The position numbers and the translations under genes are program-made. From assembly GCA_004794655.1 (NCBI GenBank), contig SMMW01000618.1, positions 2,914,001-2,978,000 on the forward strand: DNA of 64,000 nucleotides, given 5' to 3'. This document shows, piece by piece, positions 34,162-44,295 of this stretch. Each line of letters opens with the position of its first letter. Within the stretch, counting starts at the first letter, position 1. Below the pieces are notes generated by a model. It was given only the letters and a program-made list of their open reading frames with translations, searched no databases and was not told the DNA's origin. This stretch comes from Marisa cornuarietis (taxonomy: Eukaryota; Mollusca; Gastropoda; Architaenioglossa; Ampullariidae).

Positions 34162-35159
34162 CACTTGTTTTTTTGCTTTTGCTGAATCGAAGTGAAAATT
34201 TGTATTCAATTTTAAGTGAATTGATAGAAGAATACACGTGCATGAACAAAGACACTCTGGCATGACAGTTCTATTAAAGGAAAATACGTTTTCTCTTTGT
34301 GTGGCGTGCAGTTCTCGAACTCTTCAGGTATGTCAACGCGTGCTGTTTTCTGAAAAAAAGTTATTTTTCTACTCATTTTTCTTTCAAGCTTATAAAACTA
34401 GAAGCTTGTAGTTAATGTTTCTATATGTTGTTTCTATAAGTTTGCATAATCTTTAGATTGCAGTGTCTCTTTTCTTTAATTGCCTTTTGTTTTACTGAGA
34501 GTAGGTACTAAACTCTTGCAAATACTCGATGCTATGCACTTTTTGCGACTTGAAATTATAAATTATATAGCTTGCTGTGCTTTATTATCATGCACACGAG
34601 CACAGCTAGAAGTACCCATGGCTAGGGAGAAACTGTATAGAACTGACAAGCCCTTGTCACAAGCGATAACACTGGAAGGAATCGGAGAAAAGGAGAGATG
34701 AAAGAAAAAAATCAGACAGGCAGAAAATAAAGGCAAGAAGCAAAAAAGACAAACCACAGTGCGCTCACGATATCAGTTTCTTTTCACTCAGCAAGAAAGT
34801 TGACCTGCGGCTTCTCTGACAGCACTAAGAAAATAAGAGGAAAATCCATCCACTTACAGGCATTAAAGGCCTAATGTGTCATTTGTCAGGCCCTGTTTTT
34901 ACTTTCAACTCAACGCCAGCAAGGCTAGAGGGACCTGCTGACCAATGGAAAACTCCATAAGAAAGGACAGAACAACATTTACTTCTCCTATAAAGTTCTA
35001 CCCTTCTCGTCCCTACGTTGATTTCTGTAAACGACTTCACTGGAGAGATTGGACAGTTGAAATGTTCCAAGACTTCGTCAGGTCTATTCCGAAGGGAAGA
35101 AAAGTTTGCATCTTTCAGTCTTTGAGCCCATCACCATAGTGTGTTCGTTTAATTCCGAT
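34162..35159. other. No gene seen
   Basis: AT-rich, with a purine-rich patch at 34,680-34,750. A 64-codon forward frame from 34,945 includes RPYVDFCKRLHWRDWTVEMF and is coding-like, but matches no family I know and overlaps a minus frame of equal length. Confidence 0.35.
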
Positions 35160-35545
35160 CTTCTTTATTTCAAACTGTTGGTCTGCCTGCTTGCCGGTCT
35201 GAGTTTTGCTTCTTTCCTTCGTTGTTTCTTTATTTATATTTCTGTTCATTTACCTGTCCATCTGACGGGTTGCGCGTGTGTAACCATACTGCTTTCCTGT
35301 GTTTGTATCAAAGTTTGTTTTTGTTATTAATCGATCTGTTTTACTGTCTGTTGATTTTATTGTTTGTCTACTTATCTACCTGCTTGATGTCTCTCTATAT
35401 GCAAGTTTACCTCTGTCTGTCGACCTGTCTGTCTGCTAGTCTAATTGCCTATTATTTTATCTTTCTGGCTGTCCATCTGTCGGTCTTCTATTCAACCTGT
35501 CTGTCTTGCCTACTTATACTTGTCTTGCTGTCTCCTTTTGTACAA
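35160..35545. repeat. Degenerate CTGTCTG/CTACCTG pyrimidine-rich repeat
   Basis: CTGTCTGT, CTGCCTG and TCTACCTG words recur throughout, giving Leu/Cys/Ser-rich hydrophobic frames that are not evidence of a membrane protein. Confidence 0.65.
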
Positions 35546-35745
35546 GCACCCGTTTGAGAACATAAATTCACTCATGCATGTCTCTAACTTCACCGGGAGT
35601 CTCTTGGGCTCGCCTGTGTGTCTCTGCGCATGCTCGCGCCTGCCTGTGCGTTCATCTCGTTGTCAGTCTGTCCCACAACAGCTGCCACGCGTCTTCTCCT
35701 CCTCCCCTCTACCCGGTTCCCATTCCTGACCCTCTGTCTCCCCCC

Positions 35746-37060
35746 TGTGCTAGTGACAAACATTTGCTGGGCGCGGTTAATCCGCCATCGATCATGTCGG
35801 GAGGGGCAGTGGTCCGGGTGTCCGCTGGACGTACTGTCCTATCTTGTATCGCTCCCCTCGCCGCCGCTGCTGTGATCCTATAAGCCCTGGCATCAGCTTC
35901 ACCAGCTTGCCCTTCGCCGAACGATCCCGCCCCCGAGTACTTCCAGATAACGCTAAGAACTACTTTCCTACGCGGGAGTGACAATGTAAAGCAACGCGAA
36001 GGCTTCGATAACAAGTTTCGGACAAAGGGGACATTTTTTGCAATCTAAGGATAGCTTTCTTATACTTTGTCTGCGAGTCAGTTTTCATATTCATCCCGAA
36101 ACCAAAATCTGGCGAGTAAGCAAGCGTATATATTTAATATTAGCATATATATTTATATATGTAAGTGATTGTGAGATTCACGTACTGTAAGGATACAAGT
36201 TGAATCTTCGCATTGACATCCGATTGAAAGCTCAGATTAGCGGACTCTTCTTATCTGGAATCGAAAAAAAACTTACCACAGGGTGATTGCGCAAGTGTTC
36301 GAACATTTGTTGGTTTGCTCTCCACCCAAGTCTGTAAAAAAAAGGAACAAAATAACTTTAGTTTCTTCATGGGGGATGGTGCATAATAAATAACAGCTTA
36401 TGCCCCACAAAACACACAGGCTTCCACACGAGAAAAACACCATAAGTGTCAGATTCTTCCAACCTGTCTACCGACTATAGTTTCTTTCTTGATGCAAAGG
36501 CACTGGGCATGGCAAGGACAGATATTTTGACTTATCACCTCTTCCAGCTGCAGTGACTAATTTGTGGAGCTGACACAAGGAACACGATCGCCACCTTGCG
36601 ATTTCCAGTAGGAAGAAAGGCGACATCTGGTTAGCTGATTGTGAACACAGCTTTCTTTTTTCTGACGTTGGCGCAGGAAGTTGATGTACGTGGTTTTCAC
36701 GTGACTATACCAACCACCAAATCGCTGCCCTTTGCGTGCGGCTGACCATCTTCCCGGCAGGCCTAGCGCTGCGTGTTCTCGACAACCTTCTTATCGACTC
36801 CTCTCCCTGTCCTTGAACCTTATTTTCACGGGCGATTTCGGTCTGATTGTATGTCAACATTCGTCAGACGGGTTGAACTGCGAAAGACCCCCGCCAGTTT
36901 AATCGACAAAAGGCCAGAGAAAATCAGCGAAAATCGTTTCACTCTCGCTCCGACGCTCAACTTGCCTTTTGATGAGAAGAAGCTGAGCAGCAAATCACCG
37001 ACCGGACTCCGTCCCAAAGCTCAGCATGACATTGCTTGCGTGCAGAACACAAATAACTTT
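35746..37060. promoter_or_regulatory. Two GC-rich islands, possible regulatory DNA
   Basis: 35,746-36,010 and 36,540-37,060 are GC- and CpG-rich and repeat-free, separated by AT-rich sequence. The first contains GTTAATCCGCC (Otx/Gsc-type TAATCC). The second contains TTCACGTGAC (36,697-36,706). Open frames occur on both strands (for example 36,773-37,102 plus) but have no known domain. Function is inferred from composition only. Confidence 0.22.
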
Positions 37061-37490
37061 CTCTCTCTCTCTTTCCTTCAGGACTCTGTTCTGAAACAAT
37101 AGCTTTTTGTTTCTTTGTGGTAAGCTGAACTTCGTCGTTTGAGATGTAAAATACCAACAGTTCAAGCGAGTTTTAAACAATTTCCCACGATTATATTTTG
37201 TGTCAACCGTCACTAACCTCTCTTGGCGCAGTGTCGTGATGTTTCGTCTTGCGTTAAACTGCTAGCAACGGATGTGAACTGAGGGTCAAAACCCCAGATT
37301 GAACACACCTTCATCCTACTTCTTTACCCTCTCTGAAGGTTGAAACACACGCACATCTCACAAGACCCCATGCGATAACTAAACTGTTCAAAATCGGGAA
37401 CATCTTTATCCCCCAAAAAAAGACATGGCTGTTGTTACGAATGAAATGCTTAGTGGGTCTAGGTCAGCCTAGCAAGCGCGTGAGCAAGTG
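37061..37490. other. No gene seen
   Basis: Ordinary sequence. TGTTACGAATGAAATG at about 37,432 resembles the start of some invertebrate LTRs, but no matching ACA end or second LTR was found. Confidence 0.3.
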
Positions 37491-37566
37491 TGAATGACGT
37501 GAGCCTCGGTGAATGACGCAAGTCTGGATGAATGACGCAAGTCTGGATGAATGACGCAAGCTTTGA
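37491..37566. repeat. Four tandem 19-bp units with a TGACGCAA motif
   Basis: Units start at 37,491, 37,510, 37,529 and 37,548. The middle two are identical (TGAATGACGCAAGTCTGGA) and the outer two differ in their second halves. Each carries TGACGC or TGACGT; TGACGCAA resembles a C/EBP-ATF composite half-site. Confidence 0.93.
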
Positions 37567-37618
37567 GGTCAAATGATCGAGCAAGAGAGCGCATGTGTAA
37601 CGTTGAGTGTGATCGTTG

Positions 37619-37641
37619 AAAGAGAGAGAGAGAGAGAGAGA
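37619..37641. repeat. GA microsatellite
   Basis: About eleven GA units between the 19-bp array and retroposon copy B. Confidence 0.9.
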
Positions 37642-37705
37642 AGGAGTAGGTTAGAGTATTGTAGGCGTGTGTCGCCGTTTAGTTTCACGGTTTTGGACGG
37701 GGGTG

Positions 37706-37834
37706 TTTTTATTTTTACTTTCCTGGTGTTTTATCTATTTATTTACTTTATTTTTTTCTTCTTATTTTTATTTATTTTGTTTTTTCTGCGCAATGAGCAT
37801 TCTTCTGAATGAATACCTGCGCATTACAAATGGA

Positions 37835-37933
<99 letters not shown>
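37706..37933 (+). mobile_element. Retroposon 3' end, copy B, with long CAT tail
   Basis: Same order as copy A: T-rich lead with TCCTGGTGTTTTATCT, core CTGCGCAATGAGCATTC to TTACAAATGGA, then about 32 CAT units (37,836-37,933). The core differs from copy A at two positions, while the T-rich lead shows small indels. Similarity begins abruptly at about 37,706, which marks the left limit shared with copy A. No coding body. Confidence 0.7.
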
Positions 37934-38079
37934 TGTAGTTGTTTAGATTTCAGGGTAAGCGTGCATTGTTGTTTAGCATTGCTCAGTCTGAAATAGAAGA
38001 ATTATTTATTGTTTTGGATAACGAAACCTTCTTTGTTCCCTTTGGAAGTTGACTGCCAGTTCTCTGAACTCAACGAGCT

Positions 38080-38121
38080 ATTAACGGTCGTTAATCAAGA
38101 CCCGTTAGTTAACAGCTGTTA
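38080..38121. promoter_or_regulatory. Paired palindromes with Myb- and E-box-type cores
   Basis: ATTAACGGTCGTTAAT (38,080-38,095) is an inverted repeat with 7-bp arms. TAACAGCTGTTA (38,110-38,121) is a perfect 12-bp palindrome around the E-box CAGCTG. Between them CCGTTAG adds another Myb-type TAACGG. A regulatory role is inference. Confidence 0.35.
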
Positions 38122-38652
38122 GCTTATAGTAAGCAACAAAAACACTTTCTATCACAGACATCGTCCGCTAAAATCAAAATCAAATGGCATCAGTCAGTGA
38201 GGTATAAACCCCCGAATAAAGCCCAATCTTACAAGGAGAAGGATTTTCCATTTCTGCTAACATTGATTTTGGAATTTCTAGGATACCACCTCGTGATAAC
38301 AAATGCGTCGTGGTGACTGATAAGAGCTCTTGTGTCTAATGCAGATGAGGCCGGCGGGGTCGTACCAGGGGCTAATTTCTAGAAAATGACCACCAACATT
38401 AACCGGACGTCTGGGCTTCGTGTCTGCTACAGGGAGGATAGTTTTGCTGATGGCAGGTTAGGCTGGACAGCGAGTCTAATTACGGGTAGTAGGGGTGGGG
38501 TGAGGCGATGTCCAGGAAATTGAGCAGAGTTACACATCTTGTATTACTTTATTTTTCTAGGTCGTGATGGGATTCTTGGCTACATTAACCTTTCTTAGTG
38601 TCACAGTAGTCTACACTTTTTACAGGACCATAAAATCAAATACATTACAATC

Positions 38653-38679
38653 GTATATATATATATATATATATATTAT
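38653..38679. repeat. AT microsatellite
   Basis: TA repeat of about 13 units. The flanks (37,934-38,652 and 38,680-38,899) hold no recognised gene; a moderately GC-rich patch occurs at 38,340-38,500. Confidence 0.9.
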
Positions 38680-38899
38680 AGAGGGATAATAAGTACAACA
38701 CAACGTGGCCAAATTCAACACAAGACAACATAATACTATGCAGCTGCACACTTCTCTAGCCTTATTTTGTATAAGATTTATTCCTGCCGGTATCTATATT
38801 CTTTCTTTAGGGAAGAATTGATACGTTAAGTGGCATCTCAACATTACGACTGTTGAGAAGATCAGACATTTTCTAGACAGGCTTTGAAGGAATATGAAT

Positions 38900-39190
38900 T
38901 AAAAAGTAAGGGGAATGAATAAAGTAGGAGGAGAAAAAGTAACAAAAACAGTATGAGGGTACAAAAGTAAAATTATAGGAAACAGGAAGAGTAGAGGAAG
39001 ATCGAGGCGTGAAAGAAGCAGAGGGAGTGGAAGAATGAAGACTGTAAGAGGAGTGGGAGAAGTAAGGATACCAGAAGTAGAAGGGGTTCGTGGAGAAGTG
39101 GAGGAAGTAGAAGACCAAGAAGTGGAAAGAATTCAAGAAGAATCAGGAGTACGAGAAGAATACGTGCTAGCAAGAGCAGCAATAATTGTT
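38900..39190. repeat. Degenerate purine-rich (GAAGTGGAG) tract
   Basis: Nearly pure A/G on the plus strand, with GAAGTAGAAG, GTGGAGGAAG and GGAGAAG words. The Glu/Val/Arg frame 39,035-39,226 and the Leu/Pro-rich minus frame are compositional. A long polypurine strand like this can form triplex structures. Confidence 0.7.
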
Positions 39191-40999
39191 GTAGTAATGA
39201 GCACGATAAGAACAACACCGAAATGATGACGGTGCAGATGGTGCTGATGGTTTGTGTGATGGTGATTGTTGGTTTTGTTGTTGATGCTGGAAAATGTGCG
39301 CAGCCGGTGAAATCAGCCAATAAATATTAATAGCGTGCACTAGGTACGACTTCTAAGCTAAGAAAAGCTTCTTTCTTGTGTTGATGAGGGTATACCGCGG
39401 CCACATTCAGCCCCAGCCAGCAGCACTCTCCCAACTTCCGGTTTCTTACGTTGTTATGACCATTATCTTTACTCTTGTACTGACATTAAAGTATCAATAT
39501 TTCATATGCTCCATCCCAAGAATTATCGTAACATTCCTTAAGCCTACATAGCAATATCTTCATGCGCACGACTGTAACATCTCCTCCCCCCCCAAAAAAA
39601 AAACCATCCTGGTGCCAACGCATGTTTTAGTTTTTCTCTTAGATCATCTACTCACAATGTTTCTATCTTCCACTTCCTTTTCCTACCTCGTCATATTTTC
39701 CAACTCTCCAACCCCACTTCCACACCCCTTTGTCTTCACGTTACTGCATTTGCTTGTCTGTCACTCTCTTTCACACGTCACGTGGTAGTTGCTCTCATTT
39801 TCGCTTCCTGGTCATTATATCTCTTAGCGTGACTTATGTTGGTGTTTGAACATCATCAAGTGATGAGCAATTTTATTTTTAATGATTGGGTAAGCCTCAA
39901 TTTGAGATACCGTGTCCACCAAATCATAATAAACAGCCTCCTTCCGTTCTCGAGATACACGGCGATAAATATCACCAGGTACGAAAAGAAGTCATGCTCG
40001 TGACGTCACGCTTGTGTATATATGTCGAACACATGATCTCACTTCTCTCCCATTGGCTGATGCTTTTACAACTTAAATGTTTCCATTGAGCTTATGCCCT
40101 AGACTTGTGTTTTCTTTGGGAAATAGTGTCTTGCACTGAGATGATCCAGTCTTTTAAAGCATGTTCACCCTTTAATAGACCTGCACTTACAGCCGCTGGA
40201 CTGAGACACTTCACTCACAGCAGTCTGGTCTGTTTTGAATGTCTTCTACGCAATCGTTAGCTCCTTTCGCTAACTATTCCTTGTTAGTTTGTTTCCTTTG
40301 TTTGCTCTCTTTAGCTCGATCAGCGTCTCAATTATTTGCAAATCTTTCCATCGTTGTACTTTTGCACCATGCTCACCCCCTTCTCATCCCATGGACGGGT
40401 ATTTTGCAGTTCACTGCAGTTCTTCTTCCAGAAAATCTTTCAAAAAATAACTTCATCGATTTGCATCCACCGATATGCGTCTCTAATAACCACAAATAGC
40501 TTTCGTTACTAAACCGCGTCTTCAGCGATTGAGGCGCCCACTGGCGGTATGTTTAATTGATGGAGAAGCGAGCGGTCTTAGGGTCTGGCATTTCCGGAAC
40601 AGGGAGGGTGTGTGAAAAATGAGTTCATGCACCCGCCTGCACTTGCAAACTGCTTGATGTGTTCAGTTGTTATGGAATTCTGCTTACCTCAAGGTCCTAC
40701 AGTGATGAGGCACAGAAACCATCTCTCCCTTCTCCCTTCTCCTTTCTCCCTCCACAGACATAAAGACTGCCATGCGGCTAAGATTCGAGAACAGCCACAC
40801 CGTGCACTGAGATTAAAAAGAAAGATATAAAACCATTCATTCATATAAACATTTTTTGTGAGCTTCGCACAGATATGTGCGGATGCCATGTCATAAATGC
40901 AGAACTCTCTTTCTCTCTCGTCTGTTTTTGTCTGGAAATAAATAGATATGGTTTAGGTTAAGATATAGGTAGATACACGGACTTGCACGTGTTTGCAAA

Positions 41000-41000
<1 letters not shown>
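39191..41000. other. No gene seen
   Basis: Mixed sequence with short open frames on both strands, none recognisable. GTCACGTGGT at 39,777-39,786 is an isolated E-box. Confidence 0.4.
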
Positions 41001-41041
<41 letters not shown>

Positions 41042-41110
41042 GTTGTAGGTAATAATAATAAAGTTCGCTTGTACAGTGTCTTATTACTGCGCTATAGGCA
41101 AGCTCGAGTT
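41001..41110 (-). mobile_element. TG array next to a probable minus-strand retroposon 3' end
   Basis: TG units occupy 41,001-41,037. Next to them, read on the minus strand, TATAGCGCAGTAATAAGACA leads to CTGTACAAGCGAAC and a TTA-repeat tail (41,050-41,062), the GCGC...TACAA...(TTA)n order seen in retroposon termini. The body beyond 41,110 is not recognisable. Confidence 0.4.
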
Positions 41111-42331
41111 TCTTTAATAACAATAATATTTTACAGCCCACCCACGGGCACTGGCTTTCCTATCAGAATGATTTGTTATTCCTTAAGATTACGTTTACAA
41201 TAAAGAAAGGTATCGTGTATTTTTCCGAAGACATTACGAGATGGACAGTGAAAATGAGAAAAAAATAACTCTGGTGAGGTTTCCGACAGGGAAATGTCTG
41301 ACGACAGTCTTAGTTAACCTGACACATTAAAAAAAAAGACCAAACTCATTTCTCTAGACCCACATAATTATCACTAATTGTCGCAAGCTCAATGACTGAT
41401 CAAACCAGAATTAAACCTTTACATCCCGTATTCTAGCGGCTTTGATCTCGTCTGCCACCTAATGAAACCTAATGATCTCTCCTGAAACTTTCCTCCATTT
41501 GCCCACCACTTCACGCACCCGCCAGCCAGCTTCCAACAACACTGCGCGCGAGCGACGACGACCACTTCAACAGCCGTTGTAACCGGCTGATGGTCTTCGA
41601 GCGCTTTCCATGCTTTCCTTCAAAGAATTCACGCATACACGTAAAACTGCTCACGTGCAGTTAAGTCTGTGATAGCTTATGTTATATCATGTAATCAAAA
41701 CAGGTAATTTGCTATTTTCGGGGGGGGGGGAGGAGAAATTATGCAACATCTAGGTCACGTGTTAGATTTTCATTCTCGTGATCGCCTAACGTTCGTCTCC
41801 TTTTACTCTTCTTTTCTTTCATAGTAATTATCCATTGTCTTCAATCATTAATTATCTTTCACACATCTCCTAGCGTCCAGAAATATCCTTTTACTCTGTT
41901 GTTACCGTTGTTCTTGTTTTGTGTTGTTGCTGAACGTTTTTTTGTTTCTATTGTAGTTCTGGTTTCTGTTTTTTTTTTGTTTTTTTTTTACTTTTCTTAG
42001 TCTGTTTAGAATTTTTGTTTGTTTTTGCTGCCTGTGTTTTTATCGCGACCTAGGCAAATGTTGACTGATCGACAGATGCCACGCGGTTTGTTTTTTCCTA
42101 GGAATGCCTTCTGTTGTCAGTCATCTTCATTAGCACTGGGAAATGTATCATTATCTTTAATGAAGGGAACAGCGTGTTCATCTTTAGGGTCGTCAGCAGT
42201 CTGGTCTACTAGTGACGGGAACAGTTCTACAATAGTCTAGTTCAGAAGTCAACACTCGACCCCGCGGCTTTAGCAGACATAAAATCTAGATATCGCACAC
42301 AAGTCATGTATAAGAAAAGCACATCAGAGGC
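41111..42331. other. No gene seen
   Basis: GC-moderate patch at 41,420-41,660, poly-G run at about 41,720-41,730, T-rich patch at 41,935-42,000. No coding or RNA signal. Confidence 0.4.

Positions 42332-42392
<61 letters not shown>
42332..42392. repeat. CA microsatellite, 30 units
   Basis: One of the longest pure CA arrays in the window; the Val-Cys minus frame is an artefact. Confidence 0.98.
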
Positions 42393-42396
<4 letters not shown>

Positions 42397-42679
42397 TCAC
42401 ACAATCAACGACACCACCCTGCTCTAGTAGTGAGTATGTTAAGTGGATTAGCCTGAAAAGCATCGAATGAGACAGTTAACAGGTTCTACCTACACACTTG
42501 CTTGCCCTTAGGTGGAAGGGTAAGGGGCACTAGACGTACCTTGATGACGTTACTGCAAGAAAATTTTAGGATCAGCTGCTCACGACTCCGTCTGAATGTT
42601 GTATCAAAATAAAACGATCATCGTAAAATGCACATCAAAAGTTATTTTCAGAAAAAGCGGCTGGAAGACGTTGAAAACT

Positions 42680-42693
42680 GCGCGCGCGCGTGC

Positions 42694-42746
<53 letters not shown>

Positions 42747-42747
42747 G
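42680..42747. repeat. CG/TGCG-TG-GA compound microsatellite
   Basis: CGCG, TGCG, TG and GA blocks in succession. It ends about 100 bases below the minus-strand SINE head and could lie at that element's 3' side. Confidence 0.95.
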
Positions 42748-42749
42748 GG

Positions 42750-42915
42750 AGTTGTGTTTTCCGCCGAGCCAGTAACTAAGGCTATATCACGGCAGTGCAG
42801 ACAGCCCCGTAAGCCTTAAACCACATGCTGAGAAAGAGCAGTGTGCTCCAGACGAGATCTGAACCCAGGACAACCAGTCCTCATTGTATTGGTGAAAGAT
42901 GCCACCCGACCTCGC
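42750..42915 (-). mobile_element. tRNA-derived SINE, minus strand
   Basis: On the minus strand an A-box-like TGGCATCTTTC (42,894-42,904) and a B box GGGTTCAGATC (42,856-42,866) stand at tRNA-like distance with an anticodon-arm-like segment between them. The opposite frame reads RRDLNPG, a peptide that commonly appears when the B box of a tRNA SINE is translated. The tRNA-unrelated body would run toward 42,750. Acceptor pairing is not intact, so it is not a tRNA gene. Its similarity to the 32.1-kb SINE is limited to the promoter boxes. Confidence 0.6.
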
Positions 42916-43139
42916 GGAAACTTTCGTGAGCACGTGACACCCAAACAGGTCGAAGGGTCGGACATCGGCGGTGGAGGTTCTGACGACAGGGACGTTGGTG
43001 GTCTCGCAGGTGAAGACACGCTCACCTGTCCGTCAATATCAATGGTGCAAGGAGAAATTAATTTATTGCGTGAGAATAATTTTTCACATATTGAAACTTC
43101 AGACACACAATAACCTCACCTCATGAAAACACAGTCATA

Positions 43140-43226
43140 TCCACACAAACACACAAGCGTGCAAGCGCGCGGCCGCACCTACACAAAAGGAAACAAAACC
43201 AAGCACCCAGCAAACACAACGATTAA

Positions 43227-43269
<43 letters not shown>

Positions 43270-43400
43270 GCATAGGTTTTCATTTAAACGCACAAATTTA
43301 TAGACATTCGCGCGTACACACGCACTGACACAGGTGTAAACGCATCCTCATACATACGCACACAAATTCACAGACAGGGAAAAGACTGATGAAGGTTTGT
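43140..43400. repeat. CA array (43,229-43,266) within CA-rich sequence
   Basis: A pure CA run flanked by ACACACAAG, ACGCACACAAA and similar imperfect words. From 43,400 to about 43,900 the DNA is GC-rich and repeat-poor with overlapping open frames but no domain. Confidence 0.9.
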
Positions 43401-44164
43401 GGCATGCCAGTGCACGTGCCGCTCACGATGCGCAGACTGCTTACAACGTCCACGCCCGCAGCAAGGGGGCTTAAGGCGGAAGAACAGGGGAGATAACTTA
43501 GGAAGCCTGGCTACCATGAGAGAAAGGAGAGAGAGGACACTTGGTCAGCTGCCGCTGACAGGCCAATCATGTTTACTAGGCTACGGGCGGGTGGCAGAGG
43601 GATGAGGCAAACAACACTGTGGAAACACAGTCCCCCCACCACCCTTCACACCCGCCCACCCGCCTGACGATAAATGCACACTAGATATCGATTCCTTGTC
43701 AGAAACAGATGCCCCAGGTTGGGATTTGGAGGGTTTACCCCTCCTTACTGCTATTCCTTCCTCCCCGCTGTCCACCGCTCCATAATAATCCTCCAGTGTT
43801 GTGTCGTAAAGACTCCCATGTCCAGCAGCTGAGGCAACGCCTGTAACGAGATTTCCGTTACGGTGAGAAGAGACCCCCCGCCATTGAGCTGAGATTCTCT
43901 AGCCTCCGTTTGATGTTCTTCGCTGGTCTCTCGTGCTCATTCATGCGAATGTTTTCTTTTAAAAGACCGGTCTTTGAGGCGAAAACTAAGACGAAGGGGG
44001 AAAGAACAGAGATTTTCCAGAACTTCTTTCACGGACATTCTTTCCGGACTGTGACACACATGGTGAACACGCACAAAACACACTCTCTTGGAAAAAACAT
44101 CACCTGATGACCAAGCTAGTCGTCTCTCTGTATGTTTCACTGTTATCCTGCAGGTTTTAGGGTG

Positions 44165-44295
44165 CGGAAGTAAATGCATTCCTCCTCATCATCATCGTCG
44201 ACGTCGTTGTCGTCGTCATCGTCATCCTCGTTAGCATCAGCAGAATCCACTTCATCATCATCAGCATCATAATCTTTTGCAATATCACCCTTGTC
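44165..44295. repeat. Degenerate CATCGT/CATCAT trinucleotide repeat
   Basis: CATCAT, CGTCGT and CATCGT units with interruptions. The minus frame across it is Asp/Glu-rich, ending in DDDDDDNDVDDDDEEEC; acidic runs of this kind are expected from such a repeat and do not establish a gene. Confidence 0.8.

Noticed and set aside
37432..37710. LTR beginning TGTTACGAATG
   Set aside because: No matching end, second LTR, primer-binding site or polyprotein was found.
37667..37996. Poly-histidine protein
   Set aside because: Translation of the CAT tail of a retroposon 3' end; the same applies at 48.7 kb and, on the minus strand, at 14.8 kb.
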